Shown here one piece after another: positions 1-6,630 of a DNA stretch of 8,135 bases (position 1 is its first letter; each line of letters starts with the position of its first letter). The stretch is taken from NCBI GenBank assembly GCA_018725345.1, contig QLUI01000068.1, positions 1 to 8,135 of the forward strand. Reading direction: 5' to 3'. The position numbers and the translations under genes are program-made. The notes below the pieces were generated by a model that did no database searches, was not told the DNA's origin, and saw nothing but the letters and a program-made list of their open reading frames with translations. This stretch comes from Bacillota bacterium. Its GTDB lineage: Bacteria; Bacillota; Dethiobacteria; Dethiobacterales; Dethiobacteraceae.

Positions 1-606
1 TTTACCCCGAATCTTGCGGCGAAGATAGCGTTCATCCCAGCATTCGTCCATGACGTATTTTTGCGTCCCGTCCACAGCTACAAGATACCGCTTTTTGTGC
101 AGCAGGTTTTGAAACTTCTTCTTACGAATTAATCGTCTCAGCATGTCGATGTAGAGGGTTTCGATCTGGTCCACATTCATATTTTCCAACAAGCGGCACA
201 AGGTATCCTGGTGCGGCAGTTAGAAAATACGGAAAGACGGCTTGCAGATTTTCAAGTAACTGCGCGTAGTCATTTCCTTATTCGTCTCCCGCCTTAACGG
301 CATTTGAAACACAAACATCAGGACCCCGTAAAGCATCATCACTGTCATTTGATGCTTAGTTTTCTTTGGCGCCACAAACCGTGCCAATTTATTCAGCAAA
401 CCAGGCAGCAGTTGTCGGTACACGTTTAGCTTCTCTTCGCTCAAAAACTAGACGGCTTCCTTCTCTTCGTCCACCGTCTTCAAGTTGCTCTTGCGATTCG
501 CAAGAGTGACGGTGGGAGGATATTGTTTCCCCTGTCTTTTCTGCTGTTCCTCAAGCTCCCGCTGTTTTCTTCTCTGCTCATGACGATTCAGGTTGGCTTC
601 GCTCAC
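1..606 (-). pseudogene. DDE-type transposase, broken by two in-frame stops, 3' end beyond window
   Basis: Reading minus from a GTG at 606-604, one frame gives a transposase-like protein: a basic, Gln/Arg-rich N-terminus (RRKQRELEEQQKRQGKQYPP), then LSEEKLNVYRQLLPGLLNKL, FRIF-(stop)-LPHQDTLCRLLENM, a RLIRKKKFQNLL stretch, and YLVAVDGTQKYV, whose Asp is probably the first catalytic acidic residue. The frame carries TAG at 450-448 and TAA at 222-220, and stays open on both sides of each, so these look like point mutations rather than frameshifts. The longest intact piece is 74 residues from a TTG at 444. The GTG start overlaps the TGA of the DUF4338 gene (GTGA), implying translational coupling. 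The order resembles insertion sequences that carry a DUF4338 gene before the transposase; I recall such pairs but cannot assign the IS family. The left end of the element lies outside the window. Confidence 0.75.
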
Positions 607-1502
607 TTTGCATCCCCGCTTTCTCCGCGCAGGATCGCCCGGAAATCACGATGCAGGGGATACACGTAAATCCGCTTCGGTGAGGAAAGATGCTGATGAT
701 ACCGATCCATCCGGCCTCTGCCTGTCGTCTGCCCCAGTGAGAGCCAATTGGCTGCCTGATAGCATGTTCCCTGATACAATTCCTCATCCACAAATGTCTC
801 CAACAACACCGGCTTAAACCCGTATTGCTCCCGCCAATCCACAGAAACTTGCCGCGCTGCCAAGGACAATGCTTTGCTGGCTAGATTTTTTACCTTAACC
901 CAAGGAAAAATTAAAAAACGGCTGTTGTTAACCACCAAGTGCAGCCGCTTGCTGCGGTCGGTCTTTGTCCAGCCAATCCACTGGTCTCGGACCTCCAGCG
1001 CCCAGGCGGACGCAGCAAACAGAATGCAACCCAGTAGTTGTTCGTTGTGGGAAAATATGAAGTAACGCTGGTGAGCGCCAAAGGGCCGTTTGTACCCTAA
1101 ATAATGATATCGCTCTACATACTCGTTCCAAAGACGCATCTGGGATGCTCCCGATACAGGCTGCACCTGAACACCGACCTGAGACAAGTCTGCCGTTATC
1201 TCCGCAGGTGCGTCTGTCTGTTGTGTGGGTACGATACGGCGGTCCTTAGAACTTCCACTGTTCCGCTTTGCCGGTAATTTAATCGCGCCCTGAGATTCCA
1301 GTTTTCTTAAAAGCTGCCTGCATGATTCTATTTTGTTATTGCCGTTGGGAGCAACCCACTGTAGGTTCTCGCAAATCGTGTGTGCTAACTCTGTCTGAGA
1401 AAGCCGAGGAAATCGGCGCACAGTTTCTTTTACTACCCAAAGGTCCTGCTCTGTAAAATCCCGCCCGCATAGCAGGATATCTTTTCCTGAGCTATCTGCC
1501 AT
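603..1502 (-). CDS. DUF4338 (DruA-like) protein, transposase-associated
   Basis: Intact protein of 299 residues from ATG at 1502; a GTG at 1535 would give 310. I prefer the ATG because a G-rich stretch (GGGGGG) ends 8 bases before it. Numbering from the GTG, residues 20-90 look like a small helical, possibly winged-helix part (LSQTELAHTICENLQWV, then ESCRQLLRKLESQGAIKL). Residues 130-290 carry the DUF4338 hallmarks: RYHYLGYKRPFG, SAWALEVRDQWIGW, NNSRFLIFPWVKVKNLAS, VDWREQYGFKPVLLETFVD and GTCYQAANWLSLGQTTGRGR. The same domain defines DruA of the Druantia anti-phage system, but no other Druantia gene (such as the large helicase DruE) is visible here. The next gene, translationally coupled through GTGA, is a dead transposase, so a role in transposition or as insertion-sequence cargo is more likely than stand-alone defence. 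Its biochemical activity is unknown to me. The terminus of the element probably lies between about 1536 and 1640. Confidence 0.85.
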   Translation of the reverse strand: MADSSGKDILLCGRDFTEQDLWVVKETVRRFPRLSQTELAHTICENLQWVAPNGNNKIESCRQLLRKLESQGAIKLPAKRNSGSSKDRRIVPTQQTDAPAEITADLSQVGVQVQPVSGASQMRLWNEYVERYHYLGYKRPFGAHQRYFIFSHNEQLLGCILFAASAWALEVRDQWIGWTKTDRSKRLHLVVNNSRFLIFPWVKVKNLASKALSLAARQVSVDWREQYGFKPVLLETFVDEELYQGTCYQAANWLSLGQTTGRGRMDRYHQHLSSPKRIYVYPLHRDFRAILRGESGDAK

Positions 1503-1661
1503 AGTGTGAGCCCCCCCATCTATATCTTCCCACACTATTATCTCATATTTTTTTTGGTTTGATCAGTCCCTTTTGCGACAAAATTTTTCTGCTTTGCCTC
1601 TTAAATCCTTAGTAGGGAGGACTTTCATTAATCATGCGTCAGTTCTGGGGCGACAATTCAT

Positions 1662-1708
1662 CCCCCACCTACATGCTCACTTCGTGAGCAAGGTAGTTTA
1701 GAGGTGGG
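1662..1708 (+). repeat. Nested hairpin resembling an IS200/IS605 (TnpB-type) right end
   Basis: CCCACCT (1664-1670) pairs with AGGTGGG (1702-1708), and inside it TGCTCAC (1674-1680) pairs with GTGAGCA (1684-1690) across a TTC loop. The flanks GGCGACAA (about 1649-1656) and TTGCCGC (about 1715-1721) are also partly complementary. This arrangement, ATTCATCCCCCACCT with a matching GGTGGG and a TTCTTGCCG tail, is what I remember from the 3' ends of tnpB-carrying IS605 elements, where it also forms the end of the omega/reRNA. No tnpB frame is visible to the left, where the DUF4338 element begins. It is therefore an orphan end, perhaps cut off by that insertion, or a small non-autonomous relative. 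The family call rests on memory of the motif. Confidence 0.5.
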
Positions 1709-1755
1709 AGGCTTCTTGCCGCATAAAAGTTAAAACTTTATTAGCACAAAAAATT

Positions 1756-1800
1756 ATTCCCGCGCCTGCCCCTTGCTGTAATCAGGGCAGGCGCGGGAAT
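1756..1800 (-). terminator. Rho-independent terminator of the ABC exporter operon
   Basis: A perfect 16-base inverted repeat, ATTCCCGCGCCTGCCC (1756-1771) and its complement (1785-1800), surrounds a 13-base loop. On the minus strand it is followed by AATTTTTT, a proper U-tract. It lies about 60 bases past the permease stop. On the plus strand the tail is AATTTTAG, so weaker stopping of traffic from the left is possible. Other than this and the hairpin to its left, I see nothing in 1536-1857. Confidence 0.9.
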
Positions 1801-1857
1801 TTTAGTCTAAACTGCTTCAAAACAGTCTAATCACTCCTGCGAAGCGAAGGGACGGTC

Positions 1858-2955
1858 TCAAGCCGCTTTGCGATTATTCCCTTGAGTTTTTGGCGACTCC
1901 CATCTGAAAAGATAAGCAGCCGCCAAAATGAACCCCAGCGCCCAGGCCACCATTGTTAAAAGCGCCGGCAAAACGGCCGCCAGTTCTTGCCCACGGATTA
2001 AAACTTCCCGCAAAGCGTTGTTCAAATGAGTTAGAGGTAATATCCTGGCAACAGACTGGAGCCAGTCCGGTGCCCCGTCAATCTCAAAAAAAGTGCCTGC
2101 CAGAAACATCATTGGCATAGCAATAACATTGGCGATAGAATCGACCGATTCCACTCGCTTAGCCACACCGGCTATAAGTAACCCTAGCGACACCATCATT
2201 AAGGCACCCAACAACGCAACCAACGCGGCGGCAGGTAAACTTCCTAAAATTTGCACATCAAAAAAGCTGATCCCTGTGACGATAATGATAGCAGCCTGCA
2301 TAAAAGCAATAACTGTCATCCCTACCGCTTTTGCACCTAGAAAAACTGCCGTCTTCACCGGCGTCAGTTTTACCCGCCTTAAAATACCCTTCTCCCGTTC
2401 TGTAACCAACGGGTATGCTGTACCAAACAAAGCGGAAAACATAATTGACATCCCGATAACCCCCGGCAATAAAAAACTCATGAAGGTCATTATTTCTGTA
2501 GAAATTGCTGTTTCTTTAAGCCTAAACAATTCCGGAACTTCTAACACCGCCTTAGTTATGCCGTCAAGAACGCCTCTAACCATACTTCTCGCAGCACCGG
2601 TCGTCAACATTTCGTTCTGATCATAAAAAAGTTCCACATCCACCGGTTGACCTGCTTCTGCCGCACGGAATGCCACCAGCAAGTGGATTTGCCCGTCTTT
2701 TAAATCCTCCAGCAGGACAGCTTCTTCTCCCCGGATTAATTCTACCCCCTCAATTTCGTTAAAAGCTGCCTGGAAATGCTGAGCCGGCGCGGAATTATTT
2801 GTAACCATACCAATATTTAGCACACCTGGTCCCTGGCCAAAAATAAGCCCGAAAAGAACCATGAAAACCAACGGAAAGGCAAAGTGCCAGAAAAGTGAGT
2901 TGCGGTTGCGCAACTGCAGGCGTGTATTAGCAAGTAAAAGCGTCCAGAAAGTCAT
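1858..2955 (-). CDS. ABC-2 type exporter, permease subunit
   Basis: Membrane subunit of 365 residues that would pair with the ATPase encoded just upstream to export an unidentified substrate. It has the ABC-2 permease plan: a short cytoplasmic N-terminus with a basic patch (TRLQLRNRNS), TM1 at about 22-42, a large extracytoplasmic loop (about 43-155), then five further membrane segments near 157-180, 207-229, 240-264, 272-292 and 328-350. The cytoplasmic motif TEREKGILRRVKLTP (185-199) is the usual coupling segment that meets the ATPase. LPLTHLNNALREVLIRG (306-322) is the typical last-loop signature. The ATG at 2955 overlaps the ATPase stop by one base (TGATG) and has AAGGAG upstream. A TTG one codon earlier is possible but less likely. 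The length is normal for YhhJ/DrrB-like permeases. The substrate (drug, antibiotic or lipid) cannot be read from sequence. A strong terminator follows. Confidence 0.92.
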   Translation of the reverse strand: MTFWTLLLANTRLQLRNRNSLFWHFAFPLVFMVLFGLIFGQGPGVLNIGMVTNNSAPAQHFQAAFNEIEGVELIRGEEAVLLEDLKDGQIHLLVAFRAAEAGQPVDVELFYDQNEMLTTGAARSMVRGVLDGITKAVLEVPELFRLKETAISTEIMTFMSFLLPGVIGMSIMFSALFGTAYPLVTEREKGILRRVKLTPVKTAVFLGAKAVGMTVIAFMQAAIIIVTGISFFDVQILGSLPAAALVALLGALMMVSLGLLIAGVAKRVESVDSIANVIAMPMMFLAGTFFEIDGAPDWLQSVARILPLTHLNNALREVLIRGQELAAVLPALLTMVAWALGFILAAAYLFRWESPKTQGNNRKAA

Positions 2956-3881
2956 CAATCGCGCAGCTCCTTCCCTGTCAGCTCCAAAAAGACGTCATCC
3001 AAACTAGGCGAACTGACGTGCAAATTTTTAATAATAATCCCTTCCTGCTTAGCCTTCTCCAGTAGTACACCAATTGCCTGAGCAGGGTCATTGGCAAAAA
3101 TCACATGCCCTTCACCAGAATTAACCTGTCCCGCTTCAGCGCCAAGCTTTGCAAGAAACAAACTTTCCAGCGGGCGAGTGCTAGCAAATGAAATCTTTGC
3201 TTTCTTGCCTAATTGGTCGATTAACTTTTGTGGCTGATCAATTGCCACGATTTTCCCTTGGTCAATGATTGCTACCCTCTCGCATAGATTTTCAGCTTCT
3301 TCCATGTAATGAGTAGTCAAAATTATCGTCTTCCCTTTGCTTTGCAACTCCTGAATAATTTCCCAGCTTCGTCTGCGGGCTTGAGGATCAAGGCCGGTGG
3401 TCGGTTCATCAAGAAAAATAATCTCCGGCTCATTGACCAATGCCGTAATAATTGCCAATCGCTGTTTCTGACCACCGGAAAGCGAGTTAGTGTATGCATT
3501 GCGTTTTTCTTCAAGTCCTGCCATGCTTAAAAGACTATCCAGTTGCAATCCGGACAGCTTCCTGCCGTAGAGTGATGCAAAAAGAACCAAAATTTCCTTC
3601 ACTGTCAGTTCTTCATAAAAAGAAGTGCTCTGCAGTTGAACGCCAATCAGATTTTTAACCTTTTTCGGATCAGGCCAGACGGATTGCCCTTTAAGCAAAA
3701 CTTGACCGCCATCCGGTTTTCTTAATCCTTCCATAATTTCTAAGCAAGTAGTTTTGCCGGCGCCATTTGGTCCCAGAAAACCGAAAATCTCCCCCTGTTC
3801 AATGGTAAAACTCACCTTGTTGACTGCTAATAAGTCGCCGTAGCGTTTTGTCAGATCTTGAACATCCACAATAATGGACAA
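2955..3881 (-). CDS. ABC-2 type exporter, ATP-binding subunit
   Basis: Intact ATPase of 308 residues, cytoplasmic, which powers export through the adjoining permease. All motifs are present: Walker A GPNGAGKTT (37-45), Q-loop near Q82, signature LSGGQKQRL (134-142), Walker B IIFLDEP with catalytic E159, D-loop TGLD (162-165) and switch H191 in LTTHYMEEAENL. The last 90 residues form the C-terminal extension usual in DrrA/CcmA-like exporters (DUF4162-type), ending SPSLDDVFLELTGKELRD. The start is TTG at 3881. It is well supported because AAAGGAGG (3889-3896) sits 7 bases upstream and no better in-frame ATG exists. It is first in a two-gene operon with overlapping stop and start. The upstream promoter must lie in or beside the DUF3006 remnant; I find no convincing -35/-10 pair there. 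Confidence 0.95.
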   Translation of the reverse strand: MSIIVDVQDLTKRYGDLLAVNKVSFTIEQGEIFGFLGPNGAGKTTCLEIMEGLRKPDGGQVLLKGQSVWPDPKKVKNLIGVQLQSTSFYEELTVKEILVLFASLYGRKLSGLQLDSLLSMAGLEEKRNAYTNSLSGGQKQRLAIITALVNEPEIIFLDEPTTGLDPQARRRSWEIIQELQSKGKTIILTTHYMEEAENLCERVAIIDQGKIVAIDQPQKLIDQLGKKAKISFASTRPLESLFLAKLGAEAGQVNSGEGHVIFANDPAQAIGVLLEKAKQEGIIIKNLHVSSPSLDDVFLELTGKELRD

Positions 3882-3930
3882 ACAGCTACCTCCTTTCGCT
3901 TGAAAGAATTGGGGATTCTGATATACAACT

Positions 3931-4167
3931 TCAAACCCTGCAGAATCTTGCTGCAGATAAACAAATTAATTTATCAAGCATATCGTTAATTTTCTCCTTT
4001 TTGGTCCTGCGTCCCTTCCTGATCCAATTCAAACGAAACTCTCAGCCAACTCCCTTCCTCTACCCCCCCTCCGGTAAAAGCCCCACTGGAATATCTACCT
4101 GAATTTCCGCATCCCCAAAAAGAACAACAGCATAATCGCCTTCAATGCGGTCAATTACAGCCTTCAT
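3931..4167 (-). pseudogene. DUF3006 family protein, broken by two frameshifts
   Basis: An excellent SD (AAGGAGGT, 4176-4183) lies 8 bases before ATG 4167. The reading MKAVIDRIEGDYAVVLFGDA, then EIQVDIPVGLLPEGG, is typical of DUF3006, a small protein often found beside ComEC-type MBL-fold hydrolases. It stops after 35 residues in a G7 run (4063-4069). One extra G restores VEEGSWLRVSFELDQEGTQD. A second shift at about 3996-4002 (TTTTT on plus) is needed to reach KEKINDMLDKLI and a TGA at 3933-3931. The two shifts compensate, so an 80-residue gene is recoverable. Function is unknown. It follows the MBL-HhH gene by 14 bases, and both are broken. Homopolymer indels can also be assembly errors. Besides this remnant, 3882-4224 holds only a CTGCAG-flanked inverted repeat (3938-3956). 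Confidence 0.7.
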
Positions 4168-4181
4168 CTAAATTTACCTCC

Positions 4182-4785
4182 TTAATTCACACAGGCTTTG
4201 CCCTCTTTTTTTATATCCTCCAACCTAACCGGCCCGAGTCCCAGAAACCCTAACCAAATCATCTATCGAATCAAACGGCCGCAGCCTGATTATCTCCTTA
4301 GCACGTACCGGCCCGATATGGATAATTTCCTGTAATTGTTCCACACTGGCTGTGTTAATATTAATCTTATGAGCATAAGATTGCCGCGGTTCCAGTATTT
4401 TTGGAGGATTATACTGATACGGATGCTTCTGATTTACCTCATAAGTCTGGCCGTTTGTCGTTATCACAATAGTACCATGAAAATCTGTCCGGTAGATATC
4501 TATTTTTAGCATTGGCTAACCTCATTAAAGTTTCATGATGCGGATGTCCGTATCTGTTCCCTGTTCCAACCATGATTACCGTCACTTCTGGTGAAACCGC
4601 CTCAAGAAAAGAACTGTGGTACCCGAATTGCCCCCATGATGTCTCAAATTCAATTAGGGGTCTTAATAGACTGTACTCTTTAAATCATACCCCCGCGTTA
4701 ATATCTGCTCTTTCCCATATTCCCCTAGATCGCCTGTAAACATAAAAACAACCTGGCCAAACGTCATCCTGACGACTACTCTTTG
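4182..4785 (-). pseudogene. MBL-fold hydrolase (ComEC C-terminal type) with ComEA-like HhH tail, 5'-truncated and frameshifted
   Basis: Pieces of one protein lie in three frames. The first is VVRMTFGQVVFMFTGDLGEY and ILTRGYDLKSTV, the C-terminal part of a ComEC-like metallo-beta-lactamase with its FTGD metal ligand. Two in-frame TAA codons follow (4665-4663 and 4656-4654), then LRHHGGNSGT with the HHG motif near 4641. After a shift the protein continues FLEAVSPEVTVIMVGTGNRY and GHPHHETLMRLANAK. A shift in the A-run near 4503-4507 leads to IDIYRTDFHGTIVITTNGQT, then KININTASVEQLQEIIHIGP and AKEIIRLRPFDSIDDLVRVS, a ComEA-type helix-hairpin-helix. A final shift in GGG near 4242 gives GPVRLEDIKKEGKACVN and TAA at 4182. 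The 95-residue open stretch at 4225-4512 is only its tail. The first two thirds of the gene are missing. The protein was probably secreted or membrane-tethered; its substrate is unknown. Confidence 0.75.
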
Positions 4786-5228
4786 GCGCTTACGTTTTTC
4801 AAAACATACGCTAACAATTCTACAGCTACTTCATTTGGTATTGAATACAAAGTATAGCGTCTTTGGATAATGGGCAGTGCATAATTGTCAAAAGTAACTG
4901 CTCTCTCATTTTCAATATGTATACCAACTCCATCATAAATATAAATTACTATAACCTCATCCCATATTGTTGTATCAGGGTTCCATCGGCCTCTTATCTT
5001 TTTCCATTTATCTGTTTGCCAGATTGACAAGAAATCATCACTAACAGGTACATCATAGTATGTATAATCCGGCCTATAAATAGTGAACCCTATAGTTTCA
5101 CGGTATGAAACCGTTTCAAGAAATCCCTCAACAGTTGCCAAATTGCTGCTAAAGAAAGATACTCGAAATATAAGGGCAAGGATAAAGACAAGCAATAACA
5201 TGAGTATAGTGACCGTTATCTTTTTCAT
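4776..5228 (-). CDS. Small membrane-anchored hypothetical protein
   Basis: Open frame of 150 residues from ATG 5228, with a good SD (GGAGGG, 5237-5242) 8 bases upstream. A TTG one codon earlier is less likely. The N-terminus MKKITVTILMLLLVFILALI is a single membrane segment or uncleaved signal (about 5-25). The rest is an extracytoplasmic domain of about 125 residues, rich in Tyr, Ile and Asp (TIYRPDYTYYDVPVSDDFLS; WDEVIVIYIYDGVGIHIENE), which suggests a small beta-rich fold. I do not recognise the family. The stop at 4776 lies right where homology of the MBL pseudogene starts, so the last few residues may come from the junction and the native C-terminus may be altered. TTGACA at 5264-5259 is well placed as a -35, but no good -10 follows it. 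Confidence 0.65.
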   Translation of the reverse strand: MKKITVTILMLLLVFILALIFRVSFFSSNLATVEGFLETVSYRETIGFTIYRPDYTYYDVPVSDDFLSIWQTDKWKKIRGRWNPDTTIWDEVIVIYIYDGVGIHIENERAVTFDNYALPIIQRRYTLYSIPNEVAVELLAYVLKNVSAKE

Positions 5229-5255
5229 CAAATTTACCCTCCAAGTTTTTAGCGT

Positions 5256-5281
5256 AGTGTCAAGTTTAACACTCTTTTTTT
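5256..5281 (+). repeat. Inverted repeat followed by T-run, upstream of the 150-residue gene
   Basis: AGTGT (5256-5260) and ACACT (5269-5273) are complementary across 8 bases and are followed by C and seven T on the plus strand. It could be a weak plus-strand terminator or the end of a mobile element. The minus strand of the same stretch supplies a TTGACA. The stem is too short to decide. Confidence 0.3.
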
Positions 5282-5367
5282 AGAAATAAACCACATGGCC
5301 TACACTGTTCTCTTGTCGAAAGATCTCCATACACTACCAGCTCCTCGGGAATAAAATAGCCTTTTAT
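5266..5367 (-). pseudogene. Possible short remnant of a coding sequence with a Cys pair
   Basis: The minus strand reads GYFIPEELVVYGDLSTREQC then RPCGLFLKKEC and a TAA at 5268-5266. There is no start codon or SD in frame, and a stop lies a few codons upstream. The composition looks protein-like and carries C-R-P-C, but 30 codons can arise by chance. I name it only because the stretch 5250-5534 has no gene otherwise. Apart from this, the repeat at 5256 and the hairpin at 5434, I see nothing there. Confidence 0.2.
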
Positions 5368-5433
5368 GCTGAAATTTCAAGGAGAATCCAATAAATTACC
5401 ATACTCGAAATTACTGCTCTACCAACCTACAAT

Positions 5434-5470
5434 TAAGAAAGCACCACGTTTGCACGGGGATGCTTTCTTA
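5434..5470 (-). terminator. Hairpin downstream of the secreted-protein gene
   Basis: TAAGAAAGCA (5434-5443) pairs perfectly with TGCTTTCTTA (5461-5470), and the inner bases CC-A-CGT and ACG-G-GG can extend the stem with one mismatch. It lies about 65 bases after the stop of the 330-residue gene. The minus-strand tail is CTTTCTTAATTG, a modest U-tract, so it is a likely but not ideal terminator, usable from both sides. Confidence 0.6.
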
Positions 5471-5534
5471 TTATGGCTTGAGCAACTTAACATTGTAAAA
5501 CTCTCAAACTATCTGACACATCAGTTTGCGTTTT

Positions 5535-6527
5535 TCACCGAAGCGGTCTATGCCAATTATTGTTGAAAATTTGCCGCGTTCTTGAAGGCGTAACATCAAC
5601 AGTACTATTGCTCCTGATTATAGTATTGTTATTCCAGCGCGAATTAAAATCAAGAAGTGGAATAGTGATGACACCTGCATTAACTCCGTCTACTCGGCCC
5701 ATCTCATTGTTCCATAGATCCATAAGATCCTCTCTATCTCTCGCAGTATTAAAGAAAGTTAGCCATGTATTAAAGTTATTAGTCAATAGACCATTGCGAA
5801 GATTTAATGCTGTGGCAAGTTGCTGGTTTGTAGGATTATCAACATTAAGGTTAGGGTTTCTACTCAAAATATTAGTTGCCAATTCACGATTCGTAGTATA
5901 TATTCGAGTAGAATTCAAACGTCCGTTTTGCGTTATACCCACTGCAACGTCATTAACACAAAGATGATTCCAATAGTAATGTCTAAATGCATCCCTTCTC
6001 CAACGGTTATTTTGTCCGGGAAAAGCAAGAGAAGCTTCAACCGAAGCGGCAGCACCATTTGCCCTTAAAGCTGTCCTAACCACCAAATTAGTTAAACCAT
6101 CGGCGCGGCTAAGGTGCCATGCATATGCTTCGATTGCACCTGTTAAGGGACTTTTTACATCAACTGTGGACGCAATAGAGCTATATAACGACTCAATTCT
6201 TTGCTTAATAACTTGAATTTCATATTTGCTTAGTTCAAGTATCTCCGGCTGGTCGTAAATGAATGTTTCCCAAAAAGACTCAAGAGTGAGATTAGCTAAA
6301 AATTCTTCCTCTTCTGCCCTCATCCTTTGGATTTCAGCTATTTGCTCTGAAGTAACGGCCTCTTCTGCATCCAACCATACCTGCTCCCAAAATGTATCAA
6401 TTTCAGCTTCCGACATTACAATGCCTTCTAGGAAAACATCTCCTTCTTGGGCCAAGCCTACTGAAGTAAGTGAGAAAACGAACACAATCACTAACAATAT
6501 TGATGAAAATCTTTTTAATTTGCTCAT
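5535..6527 (-). CDS. Secreted protein with RHxxW-type domain (DUF6973-like by recall)
   Basis: Intact protein of 330 residues. ATG 6527 follows GGTGGAG with 7 bases spacing. MSKLKRFSSILLVIVFVFSL and TSVGLAQ form a clear Sec signal peptide with likely cleavage after GLA (residue 26). The mature N-terminus (30-115) is acidic and helical, rich in Glu and Trp (TFWEQVWLDAEEAVTSEQIA; IQRMRAEEEEFLANL) and may form a coiled coil. The conserved-looking core is residues 125-280: a helix around AYAWHLSRADG, then RRDAFRHYYWNHL (177-189) and DLMDLWNNEMGRVDG (267-281). The pair DAFRHxxWN and D-x-x-NNExGR recalls a domain of secreted or toxin-like proteins that I know as DUF6973; His and Arg there may be catalytic. 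That assignment is from memory of motifs. No immunity-type neighbour is evident. It is transcribed alone, from the promoter at 6631-6658 to the hairpin at 5434-5470. Confidence 0.85.
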   Translation of the reverse strand: MSKLKRFSSILLVIVFVFSLTSVGLAQEGDVFLEGIVMSEAEIDTFWEQVWLDAEEAVTSEQIAEIQRMRAEEEEFLANLTLESFWETFIYDQPEILELSKYEIQVIKQRIESLYSSIASTVDVKSPLTGAIEAYAWHLSRADGLTNLVVRTALRANGAAASVEASLAFPGQNNRWRRDAFRHYYWNHLCVNDVAVGITQNGRLNSTRIYTTNRELATNILSRNPNLNVDNPTNQQLATALNLRNGLLTNNFNTWLTFFNTARDREDLMDLWNNEMGRVDGVNAGVITIPLLDFNSRWNNNTIIRSNSTVDVTPSRTRQIFNNNWHRPLR

Positions 6528-6630
6528 ACTAAAACTCCACCTTAGATTTTCCAGGCAAACACCGCCTCACTGGCCCTAGAAAACCTCACCCCCCCGTCTC
6601 TTATTTGGCAATAACTGCCTGCTTGTTCCT

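Noticed and set aside
603..1502. A Druantia anti-phage system
   Set aside because: Only the DruA-like domain is present. The neighbouring gene is a transposase, and no DruE-type helicase or other Druantia gene is in the window.
2093..2620. Plus-strand open frame of 175 codons
   Set aside because: It lies wholly antisense to the intact permease, and its Thr/Ala/Ile-rich low-complexity product is typical of a shadow frame.
3938..3956. CTGCAG-flanked inverted repeat as an operator of the ABC operon
   Set aside because: The arms are self-complementary six-base sites that fall inside the DUF3006 remnant. No promoter could be placed around them, so a regulatory role is unsupported.
4225..4512. 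Stand-alone ComEA-like DNA-uptake protein of 95 residues
   Set aside because: Its first residues (IDIYRTDFHGTIVITTNG) directly continue the MBL-fold hydrolase after a one-base shift, and its end is also frameshifted. It is a fragment of the larger pseudogene.
5366..5566. Plus-strand open frame of 66 codons
   Set aside because: No SD, overlaps the hairpin at 5434-5470 and the end of the secreted-protein gene, and the protein resembles nothing I know.
6528..6630. A riboswitch in the leader of the secreted-protein gene
   Set aside because: There are short complementary segments (CCAG/CTGG, GGCA/TGCC), but I could not match the conserved core of any riboswitch class, including c-di-GMP types.
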